This document shows positions 55,062 through 63,962 of a stretch of 64,000 nucleotides of DNA, piece by piece. Position numbers and translations under genes: made by a program. Below the pieces are notes generated by a model. The model saw only the letters and a list, made by a program, of their open reading frames with translations. It did no database searches and was not told where the DNA came from. Source of the stretch: Agromyces subbeticus DSM 16689 (GTDB taxonomy: Bacteria; Actinomycetota; Actinomycetes; Actinomycetales; Microbacteriaceae); the NCBI RefSeq assembly GCF_000421565.1, contig NZ_ATXG01000011.1, forward strand, positions 1 through 64,000, in the 5' to 3' direction. The stretch's first letter is position 1, and each line of letters starts with the position of its first letter.

Positions 55062-55868
55062 TCAGGCGGTTTCGCCGGCGGCGCTCGACGCTTCGCTCGA
55101 CGCACCGGTCGACGCGACGTACTGCTCGATGCCGTCGATGACGCGCTCGAGGCCGAACGCGAACGCCCCCAGCGGGTCGGCAGGCGCTTCGTACGCCTCG
55201 CCGGCCGCCTGGCCGACTCGACCCGAGATCGGATACCGGGTCGGGTCCATGATCTGCTCGAGCAGCGGCGCATTGCGCTCCCACCACTCGATGTCGGATT
55301 CGGCGCTCGATCGGCGCAGGCGCTCGGCGTCGAGATACGCCCGTGCCGGCCCGCCGACGAAGCCGAGCAGCAGCGTGATGACCCGGTCCATGTCGAGATC
55401 GGCGAGGCCGAGGCCGTCGATCGCGCCGAGACACCACTCCCAGCGGTCGGAGACGTTCGGGCCGAGGGGCGGCCGGCTCGTGTCGATCGCGAGCAGCCAC
55501 GGATGCCGCAGGTACTCCTCCCACTGCAGCCGCGCGATCGCGGTGAGTCGCTCGCGCAGGCTTCCCTCGAGCGCGGAAAGCGCCACCTCGCCTGCCACGT
55601 GGTCGACCATGAGGTCGATGAGCTCGGCCTTGCCGGGCACGTACGTGTAGACCGACATCGGCTTCAGCCCGAGGCGATCGGCGATGCGGCGCATCGAGAG
55701 CGCGTCGATGCCCTCTTCGTCGGCGATCTGGATGGCGGTCTCGACGACCTCGTCGACGCTCGAGCGCTGCTTGGGGCCGCGCGAGCCGAGCGGATCGCCG
55801 AGCCGCCCGCGCCAGAGGAGGCGGAGCGTGCGGTCGGGTTCGCCTCGCCCCGTGGATTCGGTCGACAT
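55062..55868 (-). CDS. TetR/AcrR family repressor
   Basis: 268 residues. An unusually long N-terminal arm (about 35 residues) precedes the TetR HTH (RRIADRLGLKPMSVYTYVPG) and a TetR_C-type ligand domain (about 110-260). The arrangement with a divergent drug-type ABC transporter 75 bases away, and the inverted repeat between them, indicates local repression released by a drug or lipid. It converges on the small membrane protein gene. Confidence 0.93.
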   Translation of the reverse strand: MSTESTGRGEPDRTLRLLWRGRLGDPLGSRGPKQRSSVDEVVETAIQIADEEGIDALSMRRIADRLGLKPMSVYTYVPGKAELIDLMVDHVAGEVALSALEGSLRERLTAIARLQWEEYLRHPWLLAIDTSRPPLGPNVSDRWEWCLGAIDGLGLADLDMDRVITLLLGFVGGPARAYLDAERLRRSSAESDIEWWERNAPLLEQIMDPTRYPISGRVGQAAGEAYEAPADPLGAFAFGLERVIDGIEQYVASTGASSEASSAAGETA

Positions 55869-55887
55869 GGCGCTAGCCTACATTCTT

Positions 55888-55931
55888 CGTATGGTGTACG
55901 GTTTGCAAGGAATAAATCCGTACAGCGTACG
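55888..55931. promoter_or_regulatory. TetR-type operator between repressor and ABC transporter
   Basis: CGTATGGTGTACGG (55888-55901) and CCGTACAGCGTACG (55918-55931) are inverted copies matching at 12 of 14 positions, with TGTACGG/CCGTACA perfect. The centre is at 55909.5 in an A+T-rich stretch, between the divergent starts (55868 and 55944), where it would cover both promoters. Confidence 0.7.
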
Positions 55932-55943
55932 TTGAAGGATGCG

Positions 55944-56975
55944 ATGACACTCATGCCACAGCCAACGACCCCCGATTCCCCGGCCCTTCGAGCACGCGGC
56001 CTGCGCAAGCGCTACGGCGCCGAACAGGCCCTCGACGGCTTCGACCTCGAGATCCGGCGCGGGCAGGTGCACGGCCTGCTCGGACCGAACGGCGCCGGCA
56101 AGACCACCGCCGTTCGATGCCTCACCACCCTGACCGACCTCGACGACGGTCACGCCGAGATCGACGGCATCGATGTGCGCCGGCACCCAGCACGGGTGCG
56201 CGAGCGCATCGGGCTCGTCGGCCAGTTCCACGCCGTCGATGAGGCACTCACCGCGCAGCAGAACCTCGTGCTCTTCGCCCGGCTCAGCGGACTCTCCAAG
56301 GCGAATGCGCGTCGCCGCGCGAGCGAGCTGCTCGCCTCCTTCGAGCTGACGGATGCCGCGTCCCGCGCGGTCTCCGGCTTCTCCGGCGGCATGCGGCGCC
56401 GGCTCGACATCGCGGCGAGCCTCGTGCTCACCCCCGCGATCCTCTTCCTCGACGAGCCCACCACTGGGCTCGACCCGCGCGGGCGGGCGACCGTGTGGCA
56501 AGCGGTGCGCGAGATCGCAGCGGCCGGCACGACCGTGCTGCTGACGACCCAGTACCTCGACGAGGCCGACCAGCTCGCCGATCGCATCTCGGTCATGGAC
56601 CACGGCAGGGTCGTGGCCGAGGGAACGCCGGCCGCGCTCAAGCGGCGGCTCGGCGGCGACCGGGTCGCAGTGGTGATCGCCGACGCCGCCCGGCTCGACG
56701 AAGCGGCGGAGCTCGTCGGCCGAACGGTCGGCTCCGCAGCATCCGTCGATCACGACACCCGCACCGTCACCGTGGAGGTCGACGACGGACAGAAGGCGCT
56801 CGCCCCGATCGTGCGCGCACTCGACGGCGCGGGGCTCACCGTCGACGACCTGGCGCTGCGGCGGCCGACCCTCGACGAGGTGTTCCTGCATCTCACGGGC
56901 CCCGGAGGGCAGTCAGCATCCGACCCCACCGCCGCCAGCACCCCACCACTCCACGAGACTCAGGAGGCACGATGA
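55944..56975 (+). CDS. ABC transporter ATP-binding protein, DrrA-like
   Basis: 343 residues from ATG 55944 (AAGGA upstream). Walker A LLGPNGAGKTTAVR, signature FSGGMRRRLD, Walker B ILFLDEPTTGLDPRG and H-loop region TTQYLDEADQLADR are intact. The C-terminal extension with DDLALRRPTLDEVFLHLTG is the daunorubicin-resistance DrrA CREEM-like type. It powers export with the permease that follows (ATGA overlap), under the TetR repressor. Confidence 0.96.
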   Translation: MTLMPQPTTPDSPALRARGLRKRYGAEQALDGFDLEIRRGQVHGLLGPNGAGKTTAVRCLTTLTDLDDGHAEIDGIDVRRHPARVRERIGLVGQFHAVDEALTAQQNLVLFARLSGLSKANARRRASELLASFELTDAASRAVSGFSGGMRRRLDIAASLVLTPAILFLDEPTTGLDPRGRATVWQAVREIAAAGTTVLLTTQYLDEADQLADRISVMDHGRVVAEGTPAALKRRLGGDRVAVVIADAARLDEAAELVGRTVGSAASVDHDTRTVTVEVDDGQKALAPIVRALDGAGLTVDDLALRRPTLDEVFLHLTGPGGQSASDPTAASTPPLHETQEAR

Positions 56976-57811
56976 CCACCATCACCCCGCCCACCGCCGT
57001 CGCCGGCGCATCCGTCGTGCGAGACCGACGCCCGAATGCCGCGCGAGAGGCATGGCTGATCGCCGGGCGCGACATGCTGCACTGGGTGCGCGAGCCCTGG
57101 GGCATCGTGTTCGGGCTCGCGTTCAACATCATGCTCATCCTGATGTTCGGCTTCCTCTTCGGCGGCGCCATCGAGCTGCCGGGCGGCGGCGACTACATCG
57201 CCTTCCTGCTGCCCGGCATGTTCGCGCTCACCATGCTGTTCGGCCTCGAATCGACCATGACCGCGATGGCGGAAGACGCGAAGCGCGGCATCACCGACCG
57301 GTTCCGCTCACTGCCGATCTCGAGCGCATCGGTCGCACTCGGCCGAGCGATCGCCGACCTCGCATCGTCGGCGCTGAGCCTCGCCGTGCTCATGCTCGGC
57401 GGGCTGCTCATCGGCTGGCGGCCGACGACCGGGCCCGGCGAGGTCGCGCTCGGCATCGTGCTGCTGCTGTGGCTGCGCTTCTCGCTGCTGTGGCTCGGCA
57501 TCTTCCTCGGCCTGCGCTTTCGCGGTGCCGGCGCGACGACCGCGGTGCAGGTGCTGGTCTGGCCGATCGGGTTCCTCTCGACCGTGTTCGTCTCGGCCGA
57601 GACGATGCCCGGCTGGCTCGGCGCGATCGCCACGTGGAACCCGGTCTCGGCGACGGCGGCCGCGACTCGTGAGCTGTTCGGCAACCCGACCGGCACGACG
57701 AGCGGATGGTTCGCCGAGAACGCCGTGCTCGCGGCATCCGTCTGGCCGCTCGTGATCACGGCCGTGTTCCTGCCGCTCGCCGCCGGGGCGTACCGACGCC
57801 TGCGGCGCTGA
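56972..57811 (+). CDS. ABC-2 type permease, DrrB-like
   Basis: 279 residues, AGGAGG before the ATG. Six membrane helices with the ABC-2 features FLLPGMFALTMLFGLESTMT, RFRSLPISSASVALGRAI and a late GWLGAIATWNPVSATAAATR. DrrB-type permeases export anthracycline-like drugs or lipids. Probably one operon with the ATPase; a strong hairpin follows. Confidence 0.95.
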   Translation: MTTITPPTAVAGASVVRDRRPNAAREAWLIAGRDMLHWVREPWGIVFGLAFNIMLILMFGFLFGGAIELPGGGDYIAFLLPGMFALTMLFGLESTMTAMAEDAKRGITDRFRSLPISSASVALGRAIADLASSALSLAVLMLGGLLIGWRPTTGPGEVALGIVLLLWLRFSLLWLGIFLGLRFRGAGATTAVQVLVWPIGFLSTVFVSAETMPGWLGAIATWNPVSATAAATRELFGNPTGTTSGWFAENAVLAASVWPLVITAVFLPLAAGAYRRLRR

Positions 57812-57822
57812 CTCCGGAGCGC

Positions 57823-57857
57823 ACGACGGCCGGGCTCGATTCGAGCCCGGCCGTCGT
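57823..57857. terminator. Bidirectional terminator between ABC permease and acyl-CoA oxidase
   Basis: ACGACGGCCGGGCTCGA and its complement form a perfect 17-bp inverted repeat around a single T. It lies 11 bases after the permease stop and 12 bases from the end of the convergent gene, so it can end both transcripts. Confidence 0.88.
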
Positions 57858-57869
57858 CGCGCGATCGCG

Positions 57870-60002
57870 CTACTTCTTCTTCGACTTCTCGGGCACCGGC
57901 AGCGTGCCGGCCGCCCGCTGCGCCGCGTAGTAGGCGCGCGCCTCGTCTTGCCGCTCGAGCTCGGCACCCGACGCGATCTTCGCGCGCAAGTGCTCGGGAG
58001 CGTAGCCGAACGCGTCGACCAGGTCTTGCGCGTGCGGTCGCAGGCGCTCGACGAGCCGGTCGATGTAGGCCCCGACGGCCTGAGCACGCTTCGGCGCGAG
58101 GCGGCCGTGGATCAGGTACCACGCGAGGTGCTTCTCGATGAGGCCGAGTCCGAAGAGGTCGCGCACCCAGGTCAGCACCTGCTTGGTTCCCGGGTCTCTC
58201 GTCTTGGCGAGGGCGCGCGTGAACGCCTCCCACTGCAGCAGCTCGCCGTGGGCCCGCGCCGCCTCGATGAGTTCGTTCTGGTTCCGGTTGAACGCGGCGG
58301 CCGCGTCGGCCTTCGGCAGCCTGCGCGCATCGCGCAGCCGGCCGGCGATCTCGCCGATCATGGCCTCGACGCGGTCGGTGAGCAGCTCGCGCTGCGTCCG
58401 CTCGTCGCGCAGCTCGCTGACCGATCGGGCGGTCGAGCCGAAGTCGGCGATCGTCTGGGCGAGGCTGCGGAGCCCGGTGCCGTGGTAGGCGCGATCGGCC
58501 GTCTGCGCGACCACGTAGCGCGCCATGACGCCGGCATCGGCCTTCGCGAACTGCTTCGAGAAGTCGGTGAGCAGTCGCTTGGCCACGAGCTGCAGCAGCA
58601 CGTTGTTGTCGCCCTCGAAGGTGACGTAGATGTCGAGATCCTGGCGCAGGCCCACCATGCGGTTCTCGGCGAGGAAGCCCGCACCGCCGGTCGCCTCGCG
58701 CGCCTCCTGCAGCGTCTCGAGCGCGTGCCACGTCGACAGCGGCTTCAGCGCGGCCGCGATCGTCTCGAGGTCTTGACGGTCGTCGTCGGTGTCGGCCTCG
58801 CCCGAGAACACCGCGTCGAACTTCACCAGGAACTCGTCGTGGGCGAAGAACTGCGCATAGGTCGTGGCGAGCTTCGGCAGCAGTCGGCGCTGGTGGCGCT
58901 GGTAGTCGAGCAGCACCTCTTCTTCGGTGTCGCTCGCTGCGTTGAACTGGCGGCGCTGGTTGCCGTAGGTGATCGCGATCGTGAGCGCCATCGCGGCGGC
59001 AGCGGTCGCCGCGCCGTCGAGCGAGACGCGGCCCTGCACGAGCGTGCCGAGCATGGTGAAGAAGCGGCGCCCCGGGCTCGCGATCGGGCTCGAGTAGGTG
59101 CCGTCTTCGGCGACGGCGCCGTAGCGGTTCAGCAGGTTCTCGCGCGGCACCCGCACATTGGTGAAGTGCAAGCGGCCGTTGTCGATGCCGTTCAGGCCGC
59201 CCTTCAGGCCGTCGTCTTCGCCGCCGATGCCCTTGAGGAAGGCGCCCTTCGTGTTGCGGAGCGGCACGTAGAAGGCGTGCACTCCGTGATTCACGCCCTT
59301 CGTGATGAGCTGCGCGAAGACCACCGCGGCGGTGCCGTGCACGGCCGCGTTGCCGAGGTAGTCCTTCCAGGCGCCGCGGAACGGGGTGTTGATGACGAAC
59401 TGGTGCTTCGCCTCGTCGTAGGTGGCGGTCGTGCCGATCGCCGCGACATCCGAACCGTGGCCGGTCTCGGTCATCGCGAACGCGCCGGGCACCTTGAGCG
59501 ACATGATGTCGGGCAGGAACGTCTCGTGGTGGTACTCGGTGCCGAGGTGCAGCACCGCTGCACCGAAGAGGCCCCACTGCACGCCCGCCTTGATCTGCAG
59601 GCTGGGGTCGGCGATGACGAGCTCTTCGAACGCGGCGATGTTGCCGCCGTGGTCGTCGAACCCGCCGAGCGACGTCGGGAACGCGCGGTGCACGGCGCCC
59701 TCGTCGACGAGGAGTTTGAGCTGCCCGAGCACGCGCTCGCGGTGCTCGGCCATGGGCTGGCCCTCGATGCGCTGGAGCTCGGGTCGCGCAGCACGTTCAC
59801 GCGATGCAAGGCGGATGTCCGCCCACGTGCCGAGCAGTTGCCGCCCCAGGGTGGCGACGTCGACAGCCGGCTGGGCGGGTGCTGCGCTCTGCGCAGGGGC
59901 GGATGCCTCGGTGCTGGCCGGCTTCGGCGGCGCCGTATCGGCCGACCGCTGCGGCTTGGCGGCCTGCTGCTTCGAAGTGGTGCGGGGTGCCGTGTCAACC
60001 AT
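57870..60002 (-). CDS. Acyl-CoA oxidase/dehydrogenase
   Basis: 710 residues. The first 50 are an alanine/proline/glutamine-rich extension. The acyl-CoA dehydrogenase-like core has PGAFAMTETGHGSDVAAI, where flavin and substrate bind, and ATGGAGFLAENRMVGLRQDL with DIYVTFEGDNNVLLQLVAK at the acyl-CoA oxidase C-terminal catalytic region. It performs the first oxidation of fatty acyl-CoA beta-oxidation, passing electrons to oxygen or to an electron-transfer protein. Length matches the ACOX family, longer than ordinary dehydrogenases. Stands alone. Confidence 0.93.
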   Translation of the reverse strand: MVDTAPRTTSKQQAAKPQRSADTAPPKPASTEASAPAQSAAPAQPAVDVATLGRQLLGTWADIRLASRERAARPELQRIEGQPMAEHRERVLGQLKLLVDEGAVHRAFPTSLGGFDDHGGNIAAFEELVIADPSLQIKAGVQWGLFGAAVLHLGTEYHHETFLPDIMSLKVPGAFAMTETGHGSDVAAIGTTATYDEAKHQFVINTPFRGAWKDYLGNAAVHGTAAVVFAQLITKGVNHGVHAFYVPLRNTKGAFLKGIGGEDDGLKGGLNGIDNGRLHFTNVRVPRENLLNRYGAVAEDGTYSSPIASPGRRFFTMLGTLVQGRVSLDGAATAAAAMALTIAITYGNQRRQFNAASDTEEEVLLDYQRHQRRLLPKLATTYAQFFAHDEFLVKFDAVFSGEADTDDDRQDLETIAAALKPLSTWHALETLQEAREATGGAGFLAENRMVGLRQDLDIYVTFEGDNNVLLQLVAKRLLTDFSKQFAKADAGVMARYVVAQTADRAYHGTGLRSLAQTIADFGSTARSVSELRDERTQRELLTDRVEAMIGEIAGRLRDARRLPKADAAAAFNRNQNELIEAARAHGELLQWEAFTRALAKTRDPGTKQVLTWVRDLFGLGLIEKHLAWYLIHGRLAPKRAQAVGAYIDRLVERLRPHAQDLVDAFGYAPEHLRAKIASGAELERQDEARAYYAAQRAAGTLPVPEKSKKK

Positions 60003-60192
60003 CGTCGGTGTCTCGTCCTTCGTGTGCGGTCTGGGCGTCGTTCCACGCTACGACTGCGCCGGTCGGCACGGAAACGCTGCTCAGGTGGCCTACAAAGGCG
60101 GGCGGGAACCCCTCGACGCCCGCTGTGACTACCCTACAAACGGGACTCTCGAGCTCGATGGGATACCGACAACGACGTGATCGGCCGCCCGC

Positions 60193-60588
60193 TCACCCGC
60201 GGAAGAACGCGTTCGCGCGGCCCGTCCAGAGGAAGGCCAGGATGATCACGGCGACGGCGACACTGAAGTACTCGCCGATCGCGCCGGCCGGGTAGGCGAT
60301 CGCCAGGAAGATCGAGAGCGCGATCGAGAGCACCTGGAAGACCGTGACGACGATGCGGGCCCCCGGGCTGCCGCGCAGCAGCCCGCCGGCGACGGCGATG
60401 ACGATGCCGCCGACGAGGATCGTGATGATCGCCGAGGCGATGAGCTGGCTGGCTCCGCCGAACTGCTCGACGGTGGCCGCGACACTCGTCTGGAAGAGCA
60501 GGATGGTGCCGCCGATGATGTCGAGCAGGCCCGAGATCCAGGTGAGCACGGCGATGAAGGTGACGCCGCCCGGGCGCACCGCGCTCAC
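60193..60588 (-). CDS. Small four-helix membrane protein, copy 2
   Basis: 131 residues, GTG start overlapping the previous stop (GTGA). Four membrane helices fill the chain. It starts PGGVTFIAVLTWISGLLDII, matching PTGVTIVAILAWIAGALDVI in the upstream gene, and both share GTILLFQ and end with W-T-x-RA-x-x-FF. So the two are tandem duplicates of a DUF7144-like four-helix family. Function unknown. Confidence 0.8.
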   Translation of the reverse strand: MSAVRPGGVTFIAVLTWISGLLDIIGGTILLFQTSVAATVEQFGGASQLIASAIITILVGGIVIAVAGGLLRGSPGARIVVTVFQVLSIALSIFLAIAYPAGAIGEYFSVAVAVIILAFLWTGRANAFFRG

Positions 60589-60998
60589 GCCACGCTCCGG
60601 GTGCCGAAGAACACGCTGGCCCGGTGCGTCCAGAGCAGCAGCACCACGACGAGCGAGACGAGGATGCCGAGCCACTCGCCGACGGCGCCGCCGAGGTAGG
60701 CGAAGGCGAGGAAGAGCGAGCCGATCATCGAGATGACCTGCACGACCGTGATGATGAGGCGCGCCACCGGGTTGCCGCCGAGCAGGCCCGCGGCGAGCCC
60801 GATGACGATGAATCCGAGCACGATCGAGCCGATCGCGGCCACGTAGAGCGGCCCGGTGCCGCCGAAGCCGTCGGCGACCGACTCGACGCCGGCTTGGAAG
60901 AGCAGAATCGTGCCGGAGATGACGTCGAGTGCACCCGCGATCCACGCGAGGATCGCGACGATCGTCACCCCTGTCGGCCGAGTCGCCTGTTCGGACAT
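60585..60998 (-). CDS. Small four-helix membrane protein, copy 1
   Basis: 137 residues from the ATG with AGGGGG six bases before it. The topology is the same as the downstream copy: four helices, GTILLFQAGVESVADGFGG between helices 1 and 2, and WTHRASVFFGTR at the end. The duplicates diverge enough to be old and may act as a hetero-oligomer. Confidence 0.8.
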   Translation of the reverse strand: MSEQATRPTGVTIVAILAWIAGALDVISGTILLFQAGVESVADGFGGTGPLYVAAIGSIVLGFIVIGLAAGLLGGNPVARLIITVVQVISMIGSLFLAFAYLGGAVGEWLGILVSLVVVLLLWTHRASVFFGTRSVA

Positions 60999-61106
60999 GC
61001 CGTACCCCCTTGCCCCTGCGCACCGCCGGCGCGGCGCACTTGCGCCGATCGTAGCGTTCACGACGGCATGCCGTACAGCATCCGCGCCGACGGGTACTGC
61101 CGCGAC

Positions 61107-62951
61107 TCAGTCGGCGTAGCGCAGCCCGTGCCCGAAGCGGAACAGCGGGTCTGCCGTGTCGAACGGCACGTCGGGCCGATTCGCCTCCACCGCCGCCATG
61201 CTCCTCGGCAGGTCGAACGGCAGCTTTCCCTGAGGCGCGGCGGCACCCGTGAGCACGTCGAGCACCGCACGTGGGCTCGCGCCCCAGTTGGCGGTCAGTG
61301 CGGCGAGTTCGTCGACGATCGGCGTGAGGATCGCCGGGCGGTCGAGGAAGACGTCGACGACGGTCGGCACTGCGTCGGCCACCTCTCGCACGTGCGCGAT
61401 CTGGTCAGCCGAGAAGTCGAGCGAGCCGGAGTGGAAGAAGTTCTCGAAGAACGTCGGGCGCTCCTCGAACGGCGCTGACAACCGCAGGATCGCGACGTCG
61501 GCCTCGGCCGGTGACGCGACGACGTCGCCGTACTCCGCCGCGATCTCGGGCTCGATGCCCTCGACGTAGAGCCGCAGGCCACGGGCGAGCGGCAGGGCGG
61601 GGCGCGTCGCGCCCGAGGCATCCGTCTGTTCGCGATTGACCAGCAGGGTGATGGCCGCGCGCTGGGCGGCCTCACCCGCGGCGACGAACTCGGGCGAGCC
61701 GACGACGCGCTTGGCCCGCTCGACGTCGACGTAGGGGTTGTCGAAGAGGCCGAGCACGAACTTCTCGCGCAGCAGGCGACGCGCCGAGACATCCAGTCGC
61801 GCCTCGGTGATCTCACCCGATCGCACGAGCTCGACGAGCATGTCGGGTGCCGCCTCACCGCCGAACTGGTCGGCACCGGCGTCGATGACCTTCTTCATGC
61901 GCTCGCGCGGCGACAGGTGCTCGACGCCCCAGGCGCGGGCGGGGAACGAGGCGCCCATGATCGAGGCGTCGTTGATGAGCCCCCAGTCGGTGCACACGAT
62001 GCCGTCGAAGCCGTAGCGCTCGCGCAGCAGGCCGGTGATGACCGACTTGTTGAAGCCGAAGCCGACCTCTTCGTATTCGGTGCCGACCGGCATGCCGTAG
62101 TAGGGCATGATCTGGCTGGTGCCCGCCTCGAAGGCGGCTTCGAACGGCTTCAGGTGCAGCTCGAACTCGCCACCGGGGTAGACCTGCTCGCGACCGTGTG
62201 CGAAGTGCGGGTCCTCACCGTCTTTCTGCGGGCCGCCGCCGGGGAAGTGCTTCGTCATCGTGGCGACCGAGTCGGGGCCGAGCTCCGCGCCCTGGAACCC
62301 GCGGATGTACGCGGCACCGAGTCGCGAGGCGAGCTCGACGTCTTCGCCGAAGGTCTGCAGCGCGCGCGACCAGCGCGGCTCCGTCGCGAGGTCGATCTGG
62401 GGATGCAGCGCGACGCGGATGCCGACGGCGGTGTACTCCTGCCGCGCGATGTCGCCGAATCGCTCGACGAGGGCCTCATCTCCGATGGCGGCCAGCCCCA
62501 TGGTCTCGGGCCAGACCGAGAACGAGCCCGTGAGCATGCCCGAGAGCGGGTTGTCGGTGTAGGAGTGGCGCGGGTCGGTCGAGATGGTCACGGGGATGCC
62601 GAGGCGGGTCGCGGCTGCGGCCTCCTGCAGGCGGTTGTGCCATTCGGCGATGAGCTCCGCCGTGGGCGGGGTCTGCAGCACGTTGAAGTGGTTCATGAGG
62701 CGACCCGCGACGTAGTCGTCGGTCGCGGGCAGGCCGAACATGTCGTCGCCCTGCGAGAGCGTGCCGTCTTCACCGGCGGCGATCATCGTCTGGAAGAAGA
62801 GGCCTGCCTTCTCTTCGAGCGTCATCTGCGAGAGGAGGATCTCGACGCGCTCGGCGACCGGCAGGCTCGCGTCGCGATAGCGCAGGTCGAGGTCACCGGC
62901 GGTGTCGACGGGCACCGCGGCATCCGTCTCGTGGTTCAGCTGATCGGTCAT
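61107..62951 (-). CDS. Glycoside hydrolase family 3
   Basis: 614 residues. The GH3 N-terminal barrel is clear: TMTKHFPGGGPQ, SQIMPYYGMP, and the nucleophile D322 in GIVCTDWGLI. The C-terminal alpha/beta sandwich domain (about 400-600) is present, with no fibronectin III end domain. No signal peptide, so it is cytoplasmic and probably acts on imported oligosaccharides as a beta-glucosidase or beta-xylosidase-type enzyme. An imperfect operator-like repeat lies upstream. No transporter is adjacent. Confidence 0.93.
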   Translation of the reverse strand: MTDQLNHETDAAVPVDTAGDLDLRYRDASLPVAERVEILLSQMTLEEKAGLFFQTMIAAGEDGTLSQGDDMFGLPATDDYVAGRLMNHFNVLQTPPTAELIAEWHNRLQEAAAATRLGIPVTISTDPRHSYTDNPLSGMLTGSFSVWPETMGLAAIGDEALVERFGDIARQEYTAVGIRVALHPQIDLATEPRWSRALQTFGEDVELASRLGAAYIRGFQGAELGPDSVATMTKHFPGGGPQKDGEDPHFAHGREQVYPGGEFELHLKPFEAAFEAGTSQIMPYYGMPVGTEYEEVGFGFNKSVITGLLRERYGFDGIVCTDWGLINDASIMGASFPARAWGVEHLSPRERMKKVIDAGADQFGGEAAPDMLVELVRSGEITEARLDVSARRLLREKFVLGLFDNPYVDVERAKRVVGSPEFVAAGEAAQRAAITLLVNREQTDASGATRPALPLARGLRLYVEGIEPEIAAEYGDVVASPAEADVAILRLSAPFEERPTFFENFFHSGSLDFSADQIAHVREVADAVPTVVDVFLDRPAILTPIVDELAALTANWGASPRAVLDVLTGAAAPQGKLPFDLPRSMAAVEANRPDVPFDTADPLFRFGHGLRYAD

Positions 62952-63008
62952 GCCAGCACTCCTTCATGCTTCGAGAATCGGGCCGCGACGCGGCATCCAG
63001 TTCATCAT

Positions 63009-63029
63009 AAACCGAATGACGCTTGGTTT
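63009..63029. promoter_or_regulatory. Possible operator upstream of the GH3 gene
   Basis: AAACC and GGTTT are inverted around an 11-base centre (AAACCGAATGACGCTTGGTTT), symmetric at seven of ten paired positions and A+T-rich compared with its surroundings. It lies 58 bases before the GH3 start, a typical repressor position. Weak evidence. Confidence 0.35.
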
Positions 63030-63051
63030 TCGAGTCCTCGGCGGAAACGCA

Positions 63052-63087
63052 CAGGCACGGCCGCATGCCTGGATGCGGCCGTGCCTG
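63052..63087. terminator. Terminator after the ABC permease
   Basis: CAGGCACGGCCGCAT and its complement form a perfect 15-bp stem with the loop GCCTGG, 44 bases past the stop of the leftward permease gene and upstream of the GH3 promoter region. Confidence 0.8.
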
Positions 63088-63131
63088 GTCCTCTCGCGTC
63101 GGGTCGGGCTTCGGGTCGAGGCTCGGGTCGG

Positions 63132-63962
63132 CTATGTGCTCCGCTGGTACACGCGGAACGCGCGCGTCGCCACCCAGGCGAGCACCGCGGTGAACACGGC
63201 GAGGAGGCCCAGGTGACCCCACACGCTCGCCCAGTCGGGGCTCGCGCCGAGCGCCTCGCGGCCGGCCACGACGGCCCACTCGAACGGGTTGAACCGCGCG
63301 ACCTCGGCGACCCAGTCGGCCGACAGGCTCGTGTCCATGAGCGCAGAGCTCAGGAACATGAGCGGGATCGTGATGAGTTGCGAGATGCCGATCAGCACGT
63401 TCTGGTTGCGCGCGAGCAGCGCCGCCGCGTTCGACAGCGCCGAGAACGATGCCGTCAGCAGCATCGCCGCGAGCAGCAGGATCAGGATGCCGCCGAGGCC
63501 GCCGTCGAACCTCGCCCCGCCGAGCCAAGCGACGCCGAGCACGATGAGCGACTGCACGAGGGTGAGCAGCGCCTGGTAGACGAGCGTCGAGACCATCATC
63601 GCGCCGCGACTCGTCGGCGAGGTGAGGAAGCGGTCCATGACGCCGCGGTCCATGTCCTGGATGTAGCTCGTGCCGGCCCAGGCGCTGCCGAACAGGGCCA
63701 TCATCATGACGATGCCGGGCGTGAGGAACTCGAGGTAGTTGTCCCCGCCCGTGAATCCCGGGATGTCGACGACCGAGGTGAAGAGCTGGCCGAACAGCAG
63801 CAGCCAGATGAGGGGCTGCACGACGTTCATGACGACGAACGCCGGGACTCGCGCTGCGGCCCGCAACTGCCGGAGCGTGAGGTAGGCGGTGTGGCGGAAG
63901 AAGCTCGGCCGGGCAGTTGCGGGCGGGGCCGCGACGCGGGCCTGGTTCGTGAGCGCGGTCAT
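63132..63962 (-). CDS. ABC-2 type transporter permease
   Basis: 276 residues, six membrane helices. EFLTPGIVMMMALFGSAWAG, DRGVMDRFLTSPTSRGAMM and the late ADWVAEVARFNPFEWAVVAG are ABC-2/DrrB-type motifs. Its start overlaps the stop of the ATPase gene at the window edge as ATGA, with GGAGG upstream. A multidrug or natural-product exporter is likely. It is the second such system in the window and is related to the 56972 permease only at family level. Confidence 0.94.
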   Translation of the reverse strand: MTALTNQARVAAPPATARPSFFRHTAYLTLRQLRAAARVPAFVVMNVVQPLIWLLLFGQLFTSVVDIPGFTGGDNYLEFLTPGIVMMMALFGSAWAGTSYIQDMDRGVMDRFLTSPTSRGAMMVSTLVYQALLTLVQSLIVLGVAWLGGARFDGGLGGILILLLAAMLLTASFSALSNAAALLARNQNVLIGISQLITIPLMFLSSALMDTSLSADWVAEVARFNPFEWAVVAGREALGASPDWASVWGHLGLLAVFTAVLAWVATRAFRVYQRST

